64,000 nt of DNA. It comes from JACJXF01 sp038316435 (GTDB taxonomy: Bacteria; Bacteroidota; Bacteroidia; Bacteroidales; GCA-2748055). The notes beneath the pieces were generated by a model. The model had not been told where the DNA came from and did not search any database. It was given only the letters and a program-made list of their open reading frames with translations. The DNA lies in NCBI GenBank assembly GCA_038316435.1, contig JBBQAQ010000016.1:11708-75707 (forward strand), read 5' to 3'. Shown here piece after piece: positions 9,721 through 17,420 of this stretch (its first letter is position 1; every line of letters starts with the position of its first letter). Position numbers and translations under genes: made by a program.

Positions 9721-10010
9721 GCCCAGATATTTTTAAATTAAGTTGCTAAAATAAACTATTTGAATAAAGATTTCAATTTTGAACGCATCAGAGTGACCAA
9801 TGTTCAAAAAAAAGGTATGAAACATATACCATTAAAGTCTTTTATATAGACATTCATTCCTCTTAAACTGTTGCACGGATTTTCATATTTTATAAATGCT
9901 CTTTTTTGAAGAATTTCCGAGAATGCCAGAATGTCAAATTAACTGATCTTGCAATAATTTTGGATAAAAGACGTTTATAATTCTTACATTTACACTGCTT
10001 AAAAAACTCC

Positions 10011-11465
10011 ATGCGAATACTTAAAATTCTTCTGCTCCTGCCATTGCTCCTCTATATGCTATCATGTCAGAGAGAAGGTTTTATTACCGATAACAGCGCT
10101 AAACTCAACTTTTCTGTTGATACGGTTTATTTCGACACTGTCTTTACCACATTGAGCACTGTCACCCGACGTTTTACAGTTAAAAATCCCTATAGTGAAT
10201 TTATAAAAATTTCATCTGCAAAACTTGCCAAAGGTAATAATTCAGTTTACAGGATTAATTTCGACGGGTTATCCGGGACTGAGTTCGAAAACATTGAAAT
10301 TGCCCCTAAAGACAGCCTTTTTATTTTTGTTGATGCTACCCTCGATCCCAATAGCAGCAATGGAATTCTTCTACAACAGGATTCAATCGTATTCATTACT
10401 AACAATAATATTCAGGATATCGATCTGGTTGCTTGGGGACAAGATGTTCATATTCTGAGGGATTCTCTAATTAATACGCAGACCTGGACAGCGGATAAAC
10501 CTTATCTGATTCTTGATCGGGTGTTACTTGATTCAGCTCAAATTCTTACCATTGATCCGGGCACTAAAATCTACTTTCACAGGGATTCATACCTCTTAAT
10601 TGCAGGTACCATGCTGGTTAATGGCACGTTGGAAAATCCTGTAAGTTTTAGTGGCGATAGGTTGGAGCACATGTATGAGGATATTCCTGGACAGTGGACG
10701 GGCATTATTTTTTATCCCTGGAGTAATGGCAATATCATTGATTATGCGGAAATCCGGGGTGGATTAGTAGGCATGGTCCTACAATCGTCGTTTGATGACA
10801 TCTCCAAAGTTGATCTTGAAATCAAAAACTCTAAAATACAGCATATAAGCTCTTATGGTATTCGCGCTGCGTATTCGAAAATTAAAGGTTTCAACAATCT
10901 GATTACTAATTGCGGCGTAAGCGCTATTGCTCTTGAAGGTGGCGGAAATTATGAATTTTATCAATCTACTATTGCGAACTGGTTTACTTATAACACCCGA
11001 AAAACTCCTTCGGTAATCATGACCAATTATGCTATTCTTACTGACAGCAATGGAGTGCAACATGAAGAAATCAGGGATCTGGAAAAGGCTACATTCGGGA
11101 ATTGTATAATATATGGAGATTATACTACAGAAATATACTGGAGCAAAAGTGAAACTCTGGAAAGGCAGATGGAATACAGTTTTGAGAACTGCCTTGTAAA
11201 AGTCGACACAGGCAAAAACCGTTTAGCGGATGATTCTCATTTTATAAATTGTATAAACTACAAAGATCCTATGTTTCTGAAGTTGAATCCCGCTGAATTT
11301 GAAGCATACGATTTCCATTTCGATACCCTCGAAAACAGAATTTCTCCTGCCCGTGATTTCGGTAAAATATCCATTGGAGCCGATTATCCGCTTGATCTTG
11401 ATGGGGAATCACGACTTACCGATGGAAAGCCAGATATAGGCGCGTATGAATTTTTATTGCCCTGA
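10011..11465 (+). CDS. Lipoprotein with right-handed beta-helix-like region
   Basis: Unnamed 484-aa envelope protein. The signal peptide ends LLLYMLSC with the lipobox Cys at about residue 19. The N-terminal 150 residues look like an Ig-like beta-sandwich (FTTLSTVTRRFTVKNPYSEF, a transmembrane-free choice-of-anchor type). From about residue 190, repeated short beta rungs (YLLIAGTMLVNGTLENPVSF, IIDYAEIRGGLVGMVL) suggest a parallel beta-helix, and the tail LDGESRLTDGKPDIGAYEF is the ending usual for beta-helix/choice-of-anchor proteins. No catalytic motif is recognised. The endonuclease-family lipoprotein starts 45 bases downstream, so they may be co-transcribed. Confidence 0.8.
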   Translation: MRILKILLLLPLLLYMLSCQREGFITDNSAKLNFSVDTVYFDTVFTTLSTVTRRFTVKNPYSEFIKISSAKLAKGNNSVYRINFDGLSGTEFENIEIAPKDSLFIFVDATLDPNSSNGILLQQDSIVFITNNNIQDIDLVAWGQDVHILRDSLINTQTWTADKPYLILDRVLLDSAQILTIDPGTKIYFHRDSYLLIAGTMLVNGTLENPVSFSGDRLEHMYEDIPGQWTGIIFYPWSNGNIIDYAEIRGGLVGMVLQSSFDDISKVDLEIKNSKIQHISSYGIRAAYSKIKGFNNLITNCGVSAIALEGGGNYEFYQSTIANWFTYNTRKTPSVIMTNYAILTDSNGVQHEEIRDLEKATFGNCIIYGDYTTEIYWSKSETLERQMEYSFENCLVKVDTGKNRLADDSHFINCINYKDPMFLKLNPAEFEAYDFHFDTLENRISPARDFGKISIGADYPLDLDGESRLTDGKPDIGAYEFLLP

Positions 11466-11510
11466 TAGCTGATTTTTCAGTTTTCACATCATTAAGGGAT
11501 AAAACATCCC

Positions 11511-12563
11511 GTGAAAAAATCTATTTTACTTATTTCGTTTGCTTTTTTGGCATTTTCTTGTCAAAAACCACCGACTGGTTTTGTGCCCGAAGAAAACGCT
11601 GGTGAGGCCTGTCGTATCATGTTTTGGAATGCAGAGAACCTTTTCGATTGCCGAAATGATAGTCTTACTCAGGATGAAGAATTTCTGCCGAATGGCGTCA
11701 GATCCTGGACCCTCGCCCGCTACAAACAGAAAATTAACAATATGTATAAGGTCTTTATTGCAGCAGGTGACTGGAATCCACCCGATCTGATTGGCCTTTG
11801 TGAGATCGAAAACAAAAGTGTTTTATATGACCTTGTGAAAAATTCTCCGTTTTCATATTATAATTACAGGTTTATTCATTACGATTCACCCGACAGGCGG
11901 GGGATTGATGTTGCATTGCTTTATAATCCCTCAACAATTGTTGTTTTAAGTGACACTGCAATCACGGTCTCTTTATCCGCTGAAACAAGTTCAGTAACCA
12001 GAGATATTTTGTTTGCACGTGTTAAAATTATCACGGGGGATACACTTTCAGTTTTCATAAACCACTGGCCCTCAAAGTATGGAGGAGCAGGGATTACAGA
12101 GGATCTGAGGGAGTCTGTTGCAAACACCTTATCTAAAAATATCAATAAGCTTTTGGATAAAAATCCCTATGAAAAAATTATTATCATGGGAGATTTTAAC
12201 GATCCTCCTGAAAGCAGCTCTCTCGCAATTCTTGCAAACAAGAAGTACCCGACTGCAAGCAATGAGAGTCAAACATTGGTAAATCTCGCAAAAGATTATA
12301 CCGATCCGATACCCGGATCATATAAATTCGATGGAACCTGGCAATTAATAGATCAGATTCTGGTAAGCAATAATCTCGTAACAAATAGAGGTGCAACATG
12401 TTTAAAACCAAATAGTTTCAGAGTTTTCGCGCCGCCATTTCTTTTAGAGAGGGATGAAAAATACGGTGGCAGCAAGCCTTTCAGAACTTACACTGGTTTT
12501 ATTTATCACGGGGGATTCAGCGATCACCTTCCGATAATTCTAGATTTGTTTGCAGGGCAATAA
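11511..12563 (+). CDS. Endonuclease/exonuclease/phosphatase-family lipoprotein
   Basis: Member of the EEP (DNase I-like) superfamily, 350 aa, predicted to be exported: signal MKKSILLISFAFLAFSC with a Cys lipobox. GTG at 11511 is the start; no better ATG precedes it. The fold's motifs appear in order: FWNAENLFD (metal-binding Asn), LIGLCEIEN (metal-binding Glu), INHWPSKYGG (catalytic His), IIMGDFNDPPESS (Asp/Asn) and SDHLPIILDLF (catalytic Asp-His). All catalytic residues are present. EEP members cleave nucleic acids or phosphoesters, and the true substrate is not readable here. It follows the beta-helix lipoprotein; a MITE-like element follows it. Confidence 0.92.
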   Translation: MKKSILLISFAFLAFSCQKPPTGFVPEENAGEACRIMFWNAENLFDCRNDSLTQDEEFLPNGVRSWTLARYKQKINNMYKVFIAAGDWNPPDLIGLCEIENKSVLYDLVKNSPFSYYNYRFIHYDSPDRRGIDVALLYNPSTIVVLSDTAITVSLSAETSSVTRDILFARVKIITGDTLSVFINHWPSKYGGAGITEDLRESVANTLSKNINKLLDKNPYEKIIIMGDFNDPPESSSLAILANKKYPTASNESQTLVNLAKDYTDPIPGSYKFDGTWQLIDQILVSNNLVTNRGATCLKPNSFRVFAPPFLLERDEKYGGSKPFRTYTGFIYHGGFSDHLPIILDLFAGQ

Positions 12564-12616
12564 AGCTTTGAATGGTTGAGGCTTGAAGAAAGAAATTAAT
12601 ATTCCAAATTATGATG

Positions 12617-12740
12617 CAATGTCGTTGACTTAAGGGTGTCCGAAATCTTCAAAAATCAGCCCCACCCCAACCTCCCGAGTTCGGGAGGTTGGGGTGGGGC
12701 ATTTTTTAGAATCGGAAAATTCCTTAAGTCAACGACATTG
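12617..12740. mobile_element. 124-bp MITE-like element with 19-bp inverted repeats and 10-bp target duplication
   Basis: The ends are a perfect 19-bp inverted repeat, CAATGTCGTTGACTTAAGG (12617-12635) and its complement (12722-12740). Immediately outside both ends is the same 10-mer, AATTATGATG (12607-12616 and 12741-12750), as left by a staggered transposase cut. Inside is a 42-bp perfect palindrome (12659-12700). There is no coding capacity, so it must be moved by a transposase elsewhere. It sits 15 bases from the cca stop codon, between two convergent genes, where the internal hairpin could end transcription from both sides. Confidence 0.85.
12659..12700. terminator. GC-rich 20-bp hairpin inside the MITE-like element
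   Basis: Twenty perfectly paired bases (GCCCCACCCCAACCTCCCGA and its complement) around a 2-base loop, followed on the plus strand by ATTTTTTA. On the plus strand it is a credible intrinsic terminator for the endonuclease-family gene ending at 12563. It is far more GC-rich than its surroundings. Confidence 0.65.
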
Positions 12741-12755
12741 AATTATGATGATGCA

Positions 12756-14213
12756 TTATTCCTCCGACAATCCATTGCTTTCATGAAACAATTTTAATTC
12801 TTCCTTCGAAACTTTAACCTCCAAACCAAGCTCTTTTCCTTTTTTGGACATCAAATCCCATGCTGCGTCAAAATCATTTGAAATGAGGCCATCCAGAATT
12901 GCGTCTTTTAAATGATTTTTAATAACCCCTATTTCTCTGCAAGGCTTTATATCAAAAGCCTTCTGCACATCATCTCCACTAATTGGGGGCTGAAAATTCC
13001 TGATAGAATCACGTTGTTCGAGTTCTATCATTTTCTCTCTTACTTTCTGAAAATTGGAAAGATGTCTTTTTACAGTTTCGGGATTTTTAGAGGTTATATC
13101 CGCTTCACAGAGAGTCATCAAATCTTCAATATCCTCCCCTGCATCAAAAAGCAAGCGCCTTACAGCCGAATCGGTTACAATTTCCTGTGAAAGCACAATA
13201 GGTCTGAGGTGCAACATCACCAGCTTCTGAACATACTTCATTGTTTCATGAAGTGGGAGTTTTAAACGCCTGAAAATGGATGGAACGATTTTCGAACCTA
13301 AGAACTCATGCCCATGAAAGGTCCAGCCAATCTCAGGTTCGTACTTTTTTGTAAGTGGTTTTGCAATATCATGCAAAATAGCCGACCAGCGTAACCACAG
13401 ATTATCAGAAACCGCAGCAACATTGTCGAGTACTTTAAGTGTGTGGTAGAAATTGTCCTTGTGGCGCTGTCCACCAGACTCATCTATTCCTTTTAAAGCC
13501 TGAAATTCGGAAAAAAAAACTTCAAGCAATCCTGTTGCCTCAAGCATTATAAACCCAGCTGAAGGTTTGGGTGAAAGTATGATTTTATTCAATTCATCAG
13601 TTATACGTTCGGCAGAAACAATACTTAATCTGTGTCGGTTTTCACGTATCGATTCAAAGCAACTTTTCTCGATCTGAAACCCTAACTGACTGGCAAAGCG
13701 AATTGCCCTCATCATCCGAAGTGGATCATCTGAAAACGTGGTGTTTGGATCAAGCGGGGTGCGAATAATTTTTGCATTTATGTCGTCGATTCCTCCAAAA
13801 GGATCGTTCAACTTGCCGTAATCTTCCTTGTTAAGACTAATAGCCATTGCATTGATTGTAAAATCCCTTCGGTTCTGATCATCTTCCAGACTCCCGTTTT
13901 CTACAATGGGTTTTCTCGAATCGTGCCGGTAGGATTCTTTCCTCGCACCTACAAACTCCACCTCAAAATCTCCGGATCTGAGCATGGCCGTTCCAAAGTT
14001 TTTAAATACAGAAAGCTTTTTCTTACCTGTGCGTTGCGCAACTTTTTCCGCAAAGTCAATCCCGCTCCCCAATACTACAATGTCAATATCCTTTGAAGGT
14101 CGTTTAAGGATACTATCCCTCACAAACCCTCCAATTACAAATACTTTTACATTTTCCTCCGCCGCAATGTCAGAAATCGTCTTAAAAACCGGTGCATTCA
14201 GACATTCCTTCAT
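12756..14213 (-). CDS. cca: CCA tRNA nucleotidyltransferase with HD domain
   Basis: Adds or repairs the 3'-terminal CCA of tRNAs. The ATG at 14213 (485 aa) starts MKECLNAPVFKTI, matching typical family starts; an upstream TTG would add 12 residues with no support. The nucleotidyltransferase head shows VFVIGGFVRDSILKRPSKDI with the metal-binding Asp-x-Asp, then RRDFTINAMAI and DPLRMMRAIRFASQLGF (the tRNA-binding and template motifs). An HD phosphohydrolase domain follows (LRWSAILHDIAKP, about residue 260), with the family's C-terminal helical part. It is the only gene on its transcript and ends next to the MITE-like insertion. Confidence 0.94.
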   Translation of the reverse strand: MKECLNAPVFKTISDIAAEENVKVFVIGGFVRDSILKRPSKDIDIVVLGSGIDFAEKVAQRTGKKKLSVFKNFGTAMLRSGDFEVEFVGARKESYRHDSRKPIVENGSLEDDQNRRDFTINAMAISLNKEDYGKLNDPFGGIDDINAKIIRTPLDPNTTFSDDPLRMMRAIRFASQLGFQIEKSCFESIRENRHRLSIVSAERITDELNKIILSPKPSAGFIMLEATGLLEVFFSEFQALKGIDESGGQRHKDNFYHTLKVLDNVAAVSDNLWLRWSAILHDIAKPLTKKYEPEIGWTFHGHEFLGSKIVPSIFRRLKLPLHETMKYVQKLVMLHLRPIVLSQEIVTDSAVRRLLFDAGEDIEDLMTLCEADITSKNPETVKRHLSNFQKVREKMIELEQRDSIRNFQPPISGDDVQKAFDIKPCREIGVIKNHLKDAILDGLISNDFDAAWDLMSKKGKELGLEVKVSKEELKLFHESNGLSEE

Positions 14214-14398
14214 ATATAGATATGACAATTTGTTCGTAGTGTGTGACAAAATTACAATTATTTGTCAGAAATTGGTGTAGAAATGGAAATATTGGGGATG
14301 GTATGGTATTTGAAAAACATAGATATCACTTAAACAAGTAATTGAAAATTATGTTTTTAATCTTTCTTTAATCTAATTACAAAACAAATACACACAAA

Positions 14399-14755
14399 AT
14401 GATTGAACACTTAACTCTGGATACTTTTAAAGAAAAAGTATTCAATTTCACCGACAATAAAGAATGGAAATTTGAAGGACAGATTCCATGTATCATTGAT
14501 TTTTACGCCGATTGGTGTGGTCCCTGCAAGATGGTAGCCCCTATTCTTGAAGAACTTTCCAAAGAATATGACGGAAAGCTTAATGTTTATAAAATAAACA
14601 CTGAAGATCAGCGTGAATTGGCTGGTATATTTGGCGTTCAGAGCATTCCTTCTCTACTGTTTGTTCCTAAAGAAGGTCAGCCACAGATGGCAATGGGAGC
14701 ATTACCAAAAGAAACCTTTATTCAGGCTTTTAAAGATGTGCTTTTGGTAGAGTAA
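14399..14755 (+). CDS. trxA: Thioredoxin
   Basis: Small cytoplasmic disulfide reductase, 118 aa, slightly longer than the classic 105-110 aa thioredoxin because of a charged N-terminal extension. The active site FYADWCGPCKMVAPILEEL carries the WCGPC redox pair at about residues 40-45. The cis-proline loop is GVQSIPSLLFVP (residues 80-91). No signal peptide is visible, so it should work in the cytoplasm. It is followed by a separate promoter and thiamine riboswitch, so it is not part of the downstream unit. Confidence 0.94.
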   Translation: MIEHLTLDTFKEKVFNFTDNKEWKFEGQIPCIIDFYADWCGPCKMVAPILEELSKEYDGKLNVYKINTEDQRELAGIFGVQSIPSLLFVPKEGQPQMAMGALPKETFIQAFKDVLLVE

Positions 14756-14819
14756 TTAAATAGTTTTAGTTGCTGATACATTTGAATTCAAAACTTCAAA
14801 TATACTAAGCAGTTTTTCT

Positions 14820-14850
14820 TTTGCTAGTCTATAATTTTTTCATAGCTTTG
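14820..14850 (+). promoter_or_regulatory. Bacteroidota-type promoter for the thiamine-receptor transcript
   Basis: TTTG at 14820-14823, exactly 19 bases, then TAGCTTTG at 14843-14850. This is a full match to the TTTG-N19-TAnnTTTG promoter known from Bacteroides. A start site some 7 bases on (near 14857) would place the TPP aptamer at the very 5' end of the leader. Confidence 0.8.
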
Positions 14851-14868
14851 CGATAATTATTCAAACTC

Positions 14869-14949
14869 TCTAAGGGGGTGCCTTAATATAACGGGCTGAG
14901 ATTATACCCTTAGAACCTGATCCGGGTAATGCCGGCGAAGGGAAATACG
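14869..14949 (+). promoter_or_regulatory. TPP (thiamine pyrophosphate) riboswitch
   Basis: The THI-box core is plainly present: AGGGGGTGCC, then GGCTGAGA (14894-14901), ACCCTTAGAACCTGATC and GGGTAATGCCGGCGAAGGGA. All conserved blocks of the aptamer are in order. It lies between a strong promoter and the TonB-dependent receptor that starts at 14990, so thiamine pyrophosphate should shut the receptor off. Since only 40 bases separate it from the start codon and no clear terminator stem with a U-tract is visible, control of translation is more likely than termination. Confidence 0.97.
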
Positions 14950-14989
14950 GAGAAACAAATTGAATTCTTTTTCGAAAAAAATCTAAGCT

Positions 14990-17407
14990 ATGAAAGCATT
15001 ATTTTTGCTTACAGGCATTTTTATGTCTGCATGCCTGTATTCGCAATTCCCTATAACAGGAACTGTTTATGACGCTAACGGAAAACCTCTTGCCGGAGCT
15101 CATATAATAATTAATGATGGATATTTTGGGGCTGTCAGCGGTTCCGATGGTAAGTTCACCTTCAAAAAATTATCCGCAGGAAATTACCGGTTTACAGCTT
15201 CTTTTGTAGGTTATGAACCTTCTGAAAAAAGCATAACTATTCCTGAAGAATCGGGCTTGTCTTTTTATCTGGAGCATTCTTCTCTCATGGGAGAAGAAAC
15301 AATTATAACCTCGGTTCGTGCAGGAGAAAAAGACCCGGTAGCAGTTACTGAAATCCAAAGAAAAGAACTTCAGGGAAATAATCTGGGTCAGGATATTCCC
15401 TGGCTGTTGCAGCAAACCCCTTCTATCGTTGTTAGTTCGGATGCCGGAGCCGGTGTAGGTTACACAGGATTCAGAATTCGTGGAACCGATGCAAACCGCA
15501 TAAACATTACGGTAAATGGCATACCAATCAATGACGCTGAATCGCATTCGGTTTATTTTGTAAATATGCCTGATTTTGCCGGATCATCTGAAAACATTCA
15601 GATTCAAAGGGGAGTTGGAACCTCTCAGAACGGAGCAGCAGCCTTTGGGGCAAGTATTAATTTTCAAACCCTCAACCTTAGACCCGAAGCATATTCTGAA
15701 ATAAGTAGTACTTATGGAAGTTTTAACACCTATAAAAACTCTGTAAAACTTGGAACAGGCCTGCTAAATGATCATTTTACACTTGATGCTAGGCTTTCCG
15801 GAATACATTCCGACGGTTATATTGACAGAGCATTCTCAGATCTTAACTCCTACTTTATTTCTACAGGTTGGCACGCATCCAAAAGCATTGTGAAACTGAA
15901 TGTCTTTTCGGGTAAGGAGAAAACCTATCAGGCATGGGACGGCGTTCCAGGGTACCTTTTGCAAACAAACCGGAGGTATAACGGTTTAGGAAAATACACC
16001 GATGAGTCAGGAAAGGAGCAGTTTTACAACAATCAAACCGATAATTACCAGCAAAATCACTACCAGTTGCATCTTTCGCGGGAATTATCCCCCTATATAA
16101 TTCTAAACACCTCATTACACCTGACTCACGGCGAAGGATACTATGAAGAATATAATGAAGACGAAGATCTCGCTAATTATAAAATTCCTGATATTGTTTT
16201 TGATACCCTTTTGATCAGCACTTCGGATCTGATTCGCCAGAAATGGCTCGACAATAATTTTTACGGAATAGTTTTTTCCTCCACTTACAAAAAAGACCGT
16301 ATTGATGCCAGCATTGGCGGTGGATGGAACCGTTATGAAGGTGATCATTTCGGAACAGTGATCTGGGCAAGAAACGCGGGGATATCTGAAATGAACCACA
16401 TCTGGTATAAAAGCAAATCGGATAAAAAAGACCATAATCTTTATACAAAAATAAATTATTCCCTAAGTACAAAAATTAACCTATACGCCGATTTACAACT
16501 GCGCGGGATAAATTATAGCATTTCTGGTGAAGATGATGATCACAGAGATATAACCCAGAATCACAACTACCTTTTCTTTAACCCTAAGTTAGGCATTAAC
16601 TATGTGGAAACGGATGGAAAACGTCTATATTTCTCATTTTCAGTGGCTAACAGAGAGCCAAACAGGAGCAATTTCATAGATGCTGATATTTCACAGCCAA
16701 CTCCAACATTTGAAAGCTTGTATGACTATGAAATAGGATATTCATACACTGGAACAAGTTTTATGGCTGGTATTAATGCTTATTATATGGATTATGCTAA
16801 TCAGTTAGTACTAACCGGTGAAATCAATGATGTAGGCTCAGCTGTTATGAAAAATGTAAAAGACAGCTATCGTGCCGGCATTGAAATTACTACCGGAATT
16901 CGTCGGGAAAATATCTTCAGCTGGAACATGAATTTAACGCTAAGCAGCAATAAAATCAGGAATTTTACATCTTATGTCGACAACTGGAATTACTGGGATG
17001 ATCCTGTGAACCTCCCTAAACAATTTGAGTATTATCAGGGAAAAACTGACATTGCTTTTTCCCCTGAAATTGTCGCCTCAAGCAATTTCAAGTATTACAT
17101 TATGAAAAATTTTAGTCTTGACTTTATTTCAAAATATGTTGGTAGTCAGTTTATTGATAACACTCAATCGCAAAACCGAAAACTGGAGCCATGGTTTGTG
17201 AATGATATGAGATTTGAATATTTACTTTCCCCTCAAAAATTAAAAGAATTGGCAGTAAATTTATATATTGCCAACATATTCAATTACGAGTATTCCTCAA
17301 ACGCATGGGTTTACAGGTATAGTTATAATAATGCGGAAAGCCTTATGGATGGTTATTTTCCACAAGCGGGATTAAATTTTATGATTGGCTTCAGGGGTCG
17401 TTTTTAG
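14990..17407 (+). CDS. TonB-dependent receptor, probable thiamine uptake
   Basis: Outer-membrane active transporter of 805 aa. A signal peptide (GIFMSACLYSQ) precedes a carboxypeptidase-like regulatory domain at about residues 22-105 (ITGTVYDANGKPLAGAHIII). A TonB plug follows (FRIRGTDANRINITVNGIPI ... NGAAAFGASINF, about 135-230), then a long barrel ending in Phe (MIGFRGRF). The TPP riboswitch in its leader makes thiamine or a precursor the likely substrate; such receptors under THI boxes are a known Bacteroidota pattern. No thiamine inner-membrane permease or kinase gene follows. A sensor kinase starts 14 bases after the stop. Confidence 0.92.
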   Translation: MKALFLLTGIFMSACLYSQFPITGTVYDANGKPLAGAHIIINDGYFGAVSGSDGKFTFKKLSAGNYRFTASFVGYEPSEKSITIPEESGLSFYLEHSSLMGEETIITSVRAGEKDPVAVTEIQRKELQGNNLGQDIPWLLQQTPSIVVSSDAGAGVGYTGFRIRGTDANRINITVNGIPINDAESHSVYFVNMPDFAGSSENIQIQRGVGTSQNGAAAFGASINFQTLNLRPEAYSEISSTYGSFNTYKNSVKLGTGLLNDHFTLDARLSGIHSDGYIDRAFSDLNSYFISTGWHASKSIVKLNVFSGKEKTYQAWDGVPGYLLQTNRRYNGLGKYTDESGKEQFYNNQTDNYQQNHYQLHLSRELSPYIILNTSLHLTHGEGYYEEYNEDEDLANYKIPDIVFDTLLISTSDLIRQKWLDNNFYGIVFSSTYKKDRIDASIGGGWNRYEGDHFGTVIWARNAGISEMNHIWYKSKSDKKDHNLYTKINYSLSTKINLYADLQLRGINYSISGEDDDHRDITQNHNYLFFNPKLGINYVETDGKRLYFSFSVANREPNRSNFIDADISQPTPTFESLYDYEIGYSYTGTSFMAGINAYYMDYANQLVLTGEINDVGSAVMKNVKDSYRAGIEITTGIRRENIFSWNMNLTLSSNKIRNFTSYVDNWNYWDDPVNLPKQFEYYQGKTDIAFSPEIVASSNFKYYIMKNFSLDFISKYVGSQFIDNTQSQNRKLEPWFVNDMRFEYLLSPQKLKELAVNLYIANIFNYEYSSNAWVYRYSYNNAESLMDGYFPQAGLNFMIGFRGRF

Positions 17408-17420
17408 CAAACACGAAGTG

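Noticed and set aside
9959..9992. Promoter for the beta-helix lipoprotein (TTTG ... TACATTTA)
   Set aside because: Spacing is 22 bases and the -7 box ends TTTA; possible but below the standard used for the thiamine promoter.
17385..17420. Longer start of the MASE1 kinase overlapping the receptor gene
   Set aside because: The ATG at 17421 just after the receptor stop starts at a natural N-terminus; the extra 12 residues are receptor sequence in another frame.
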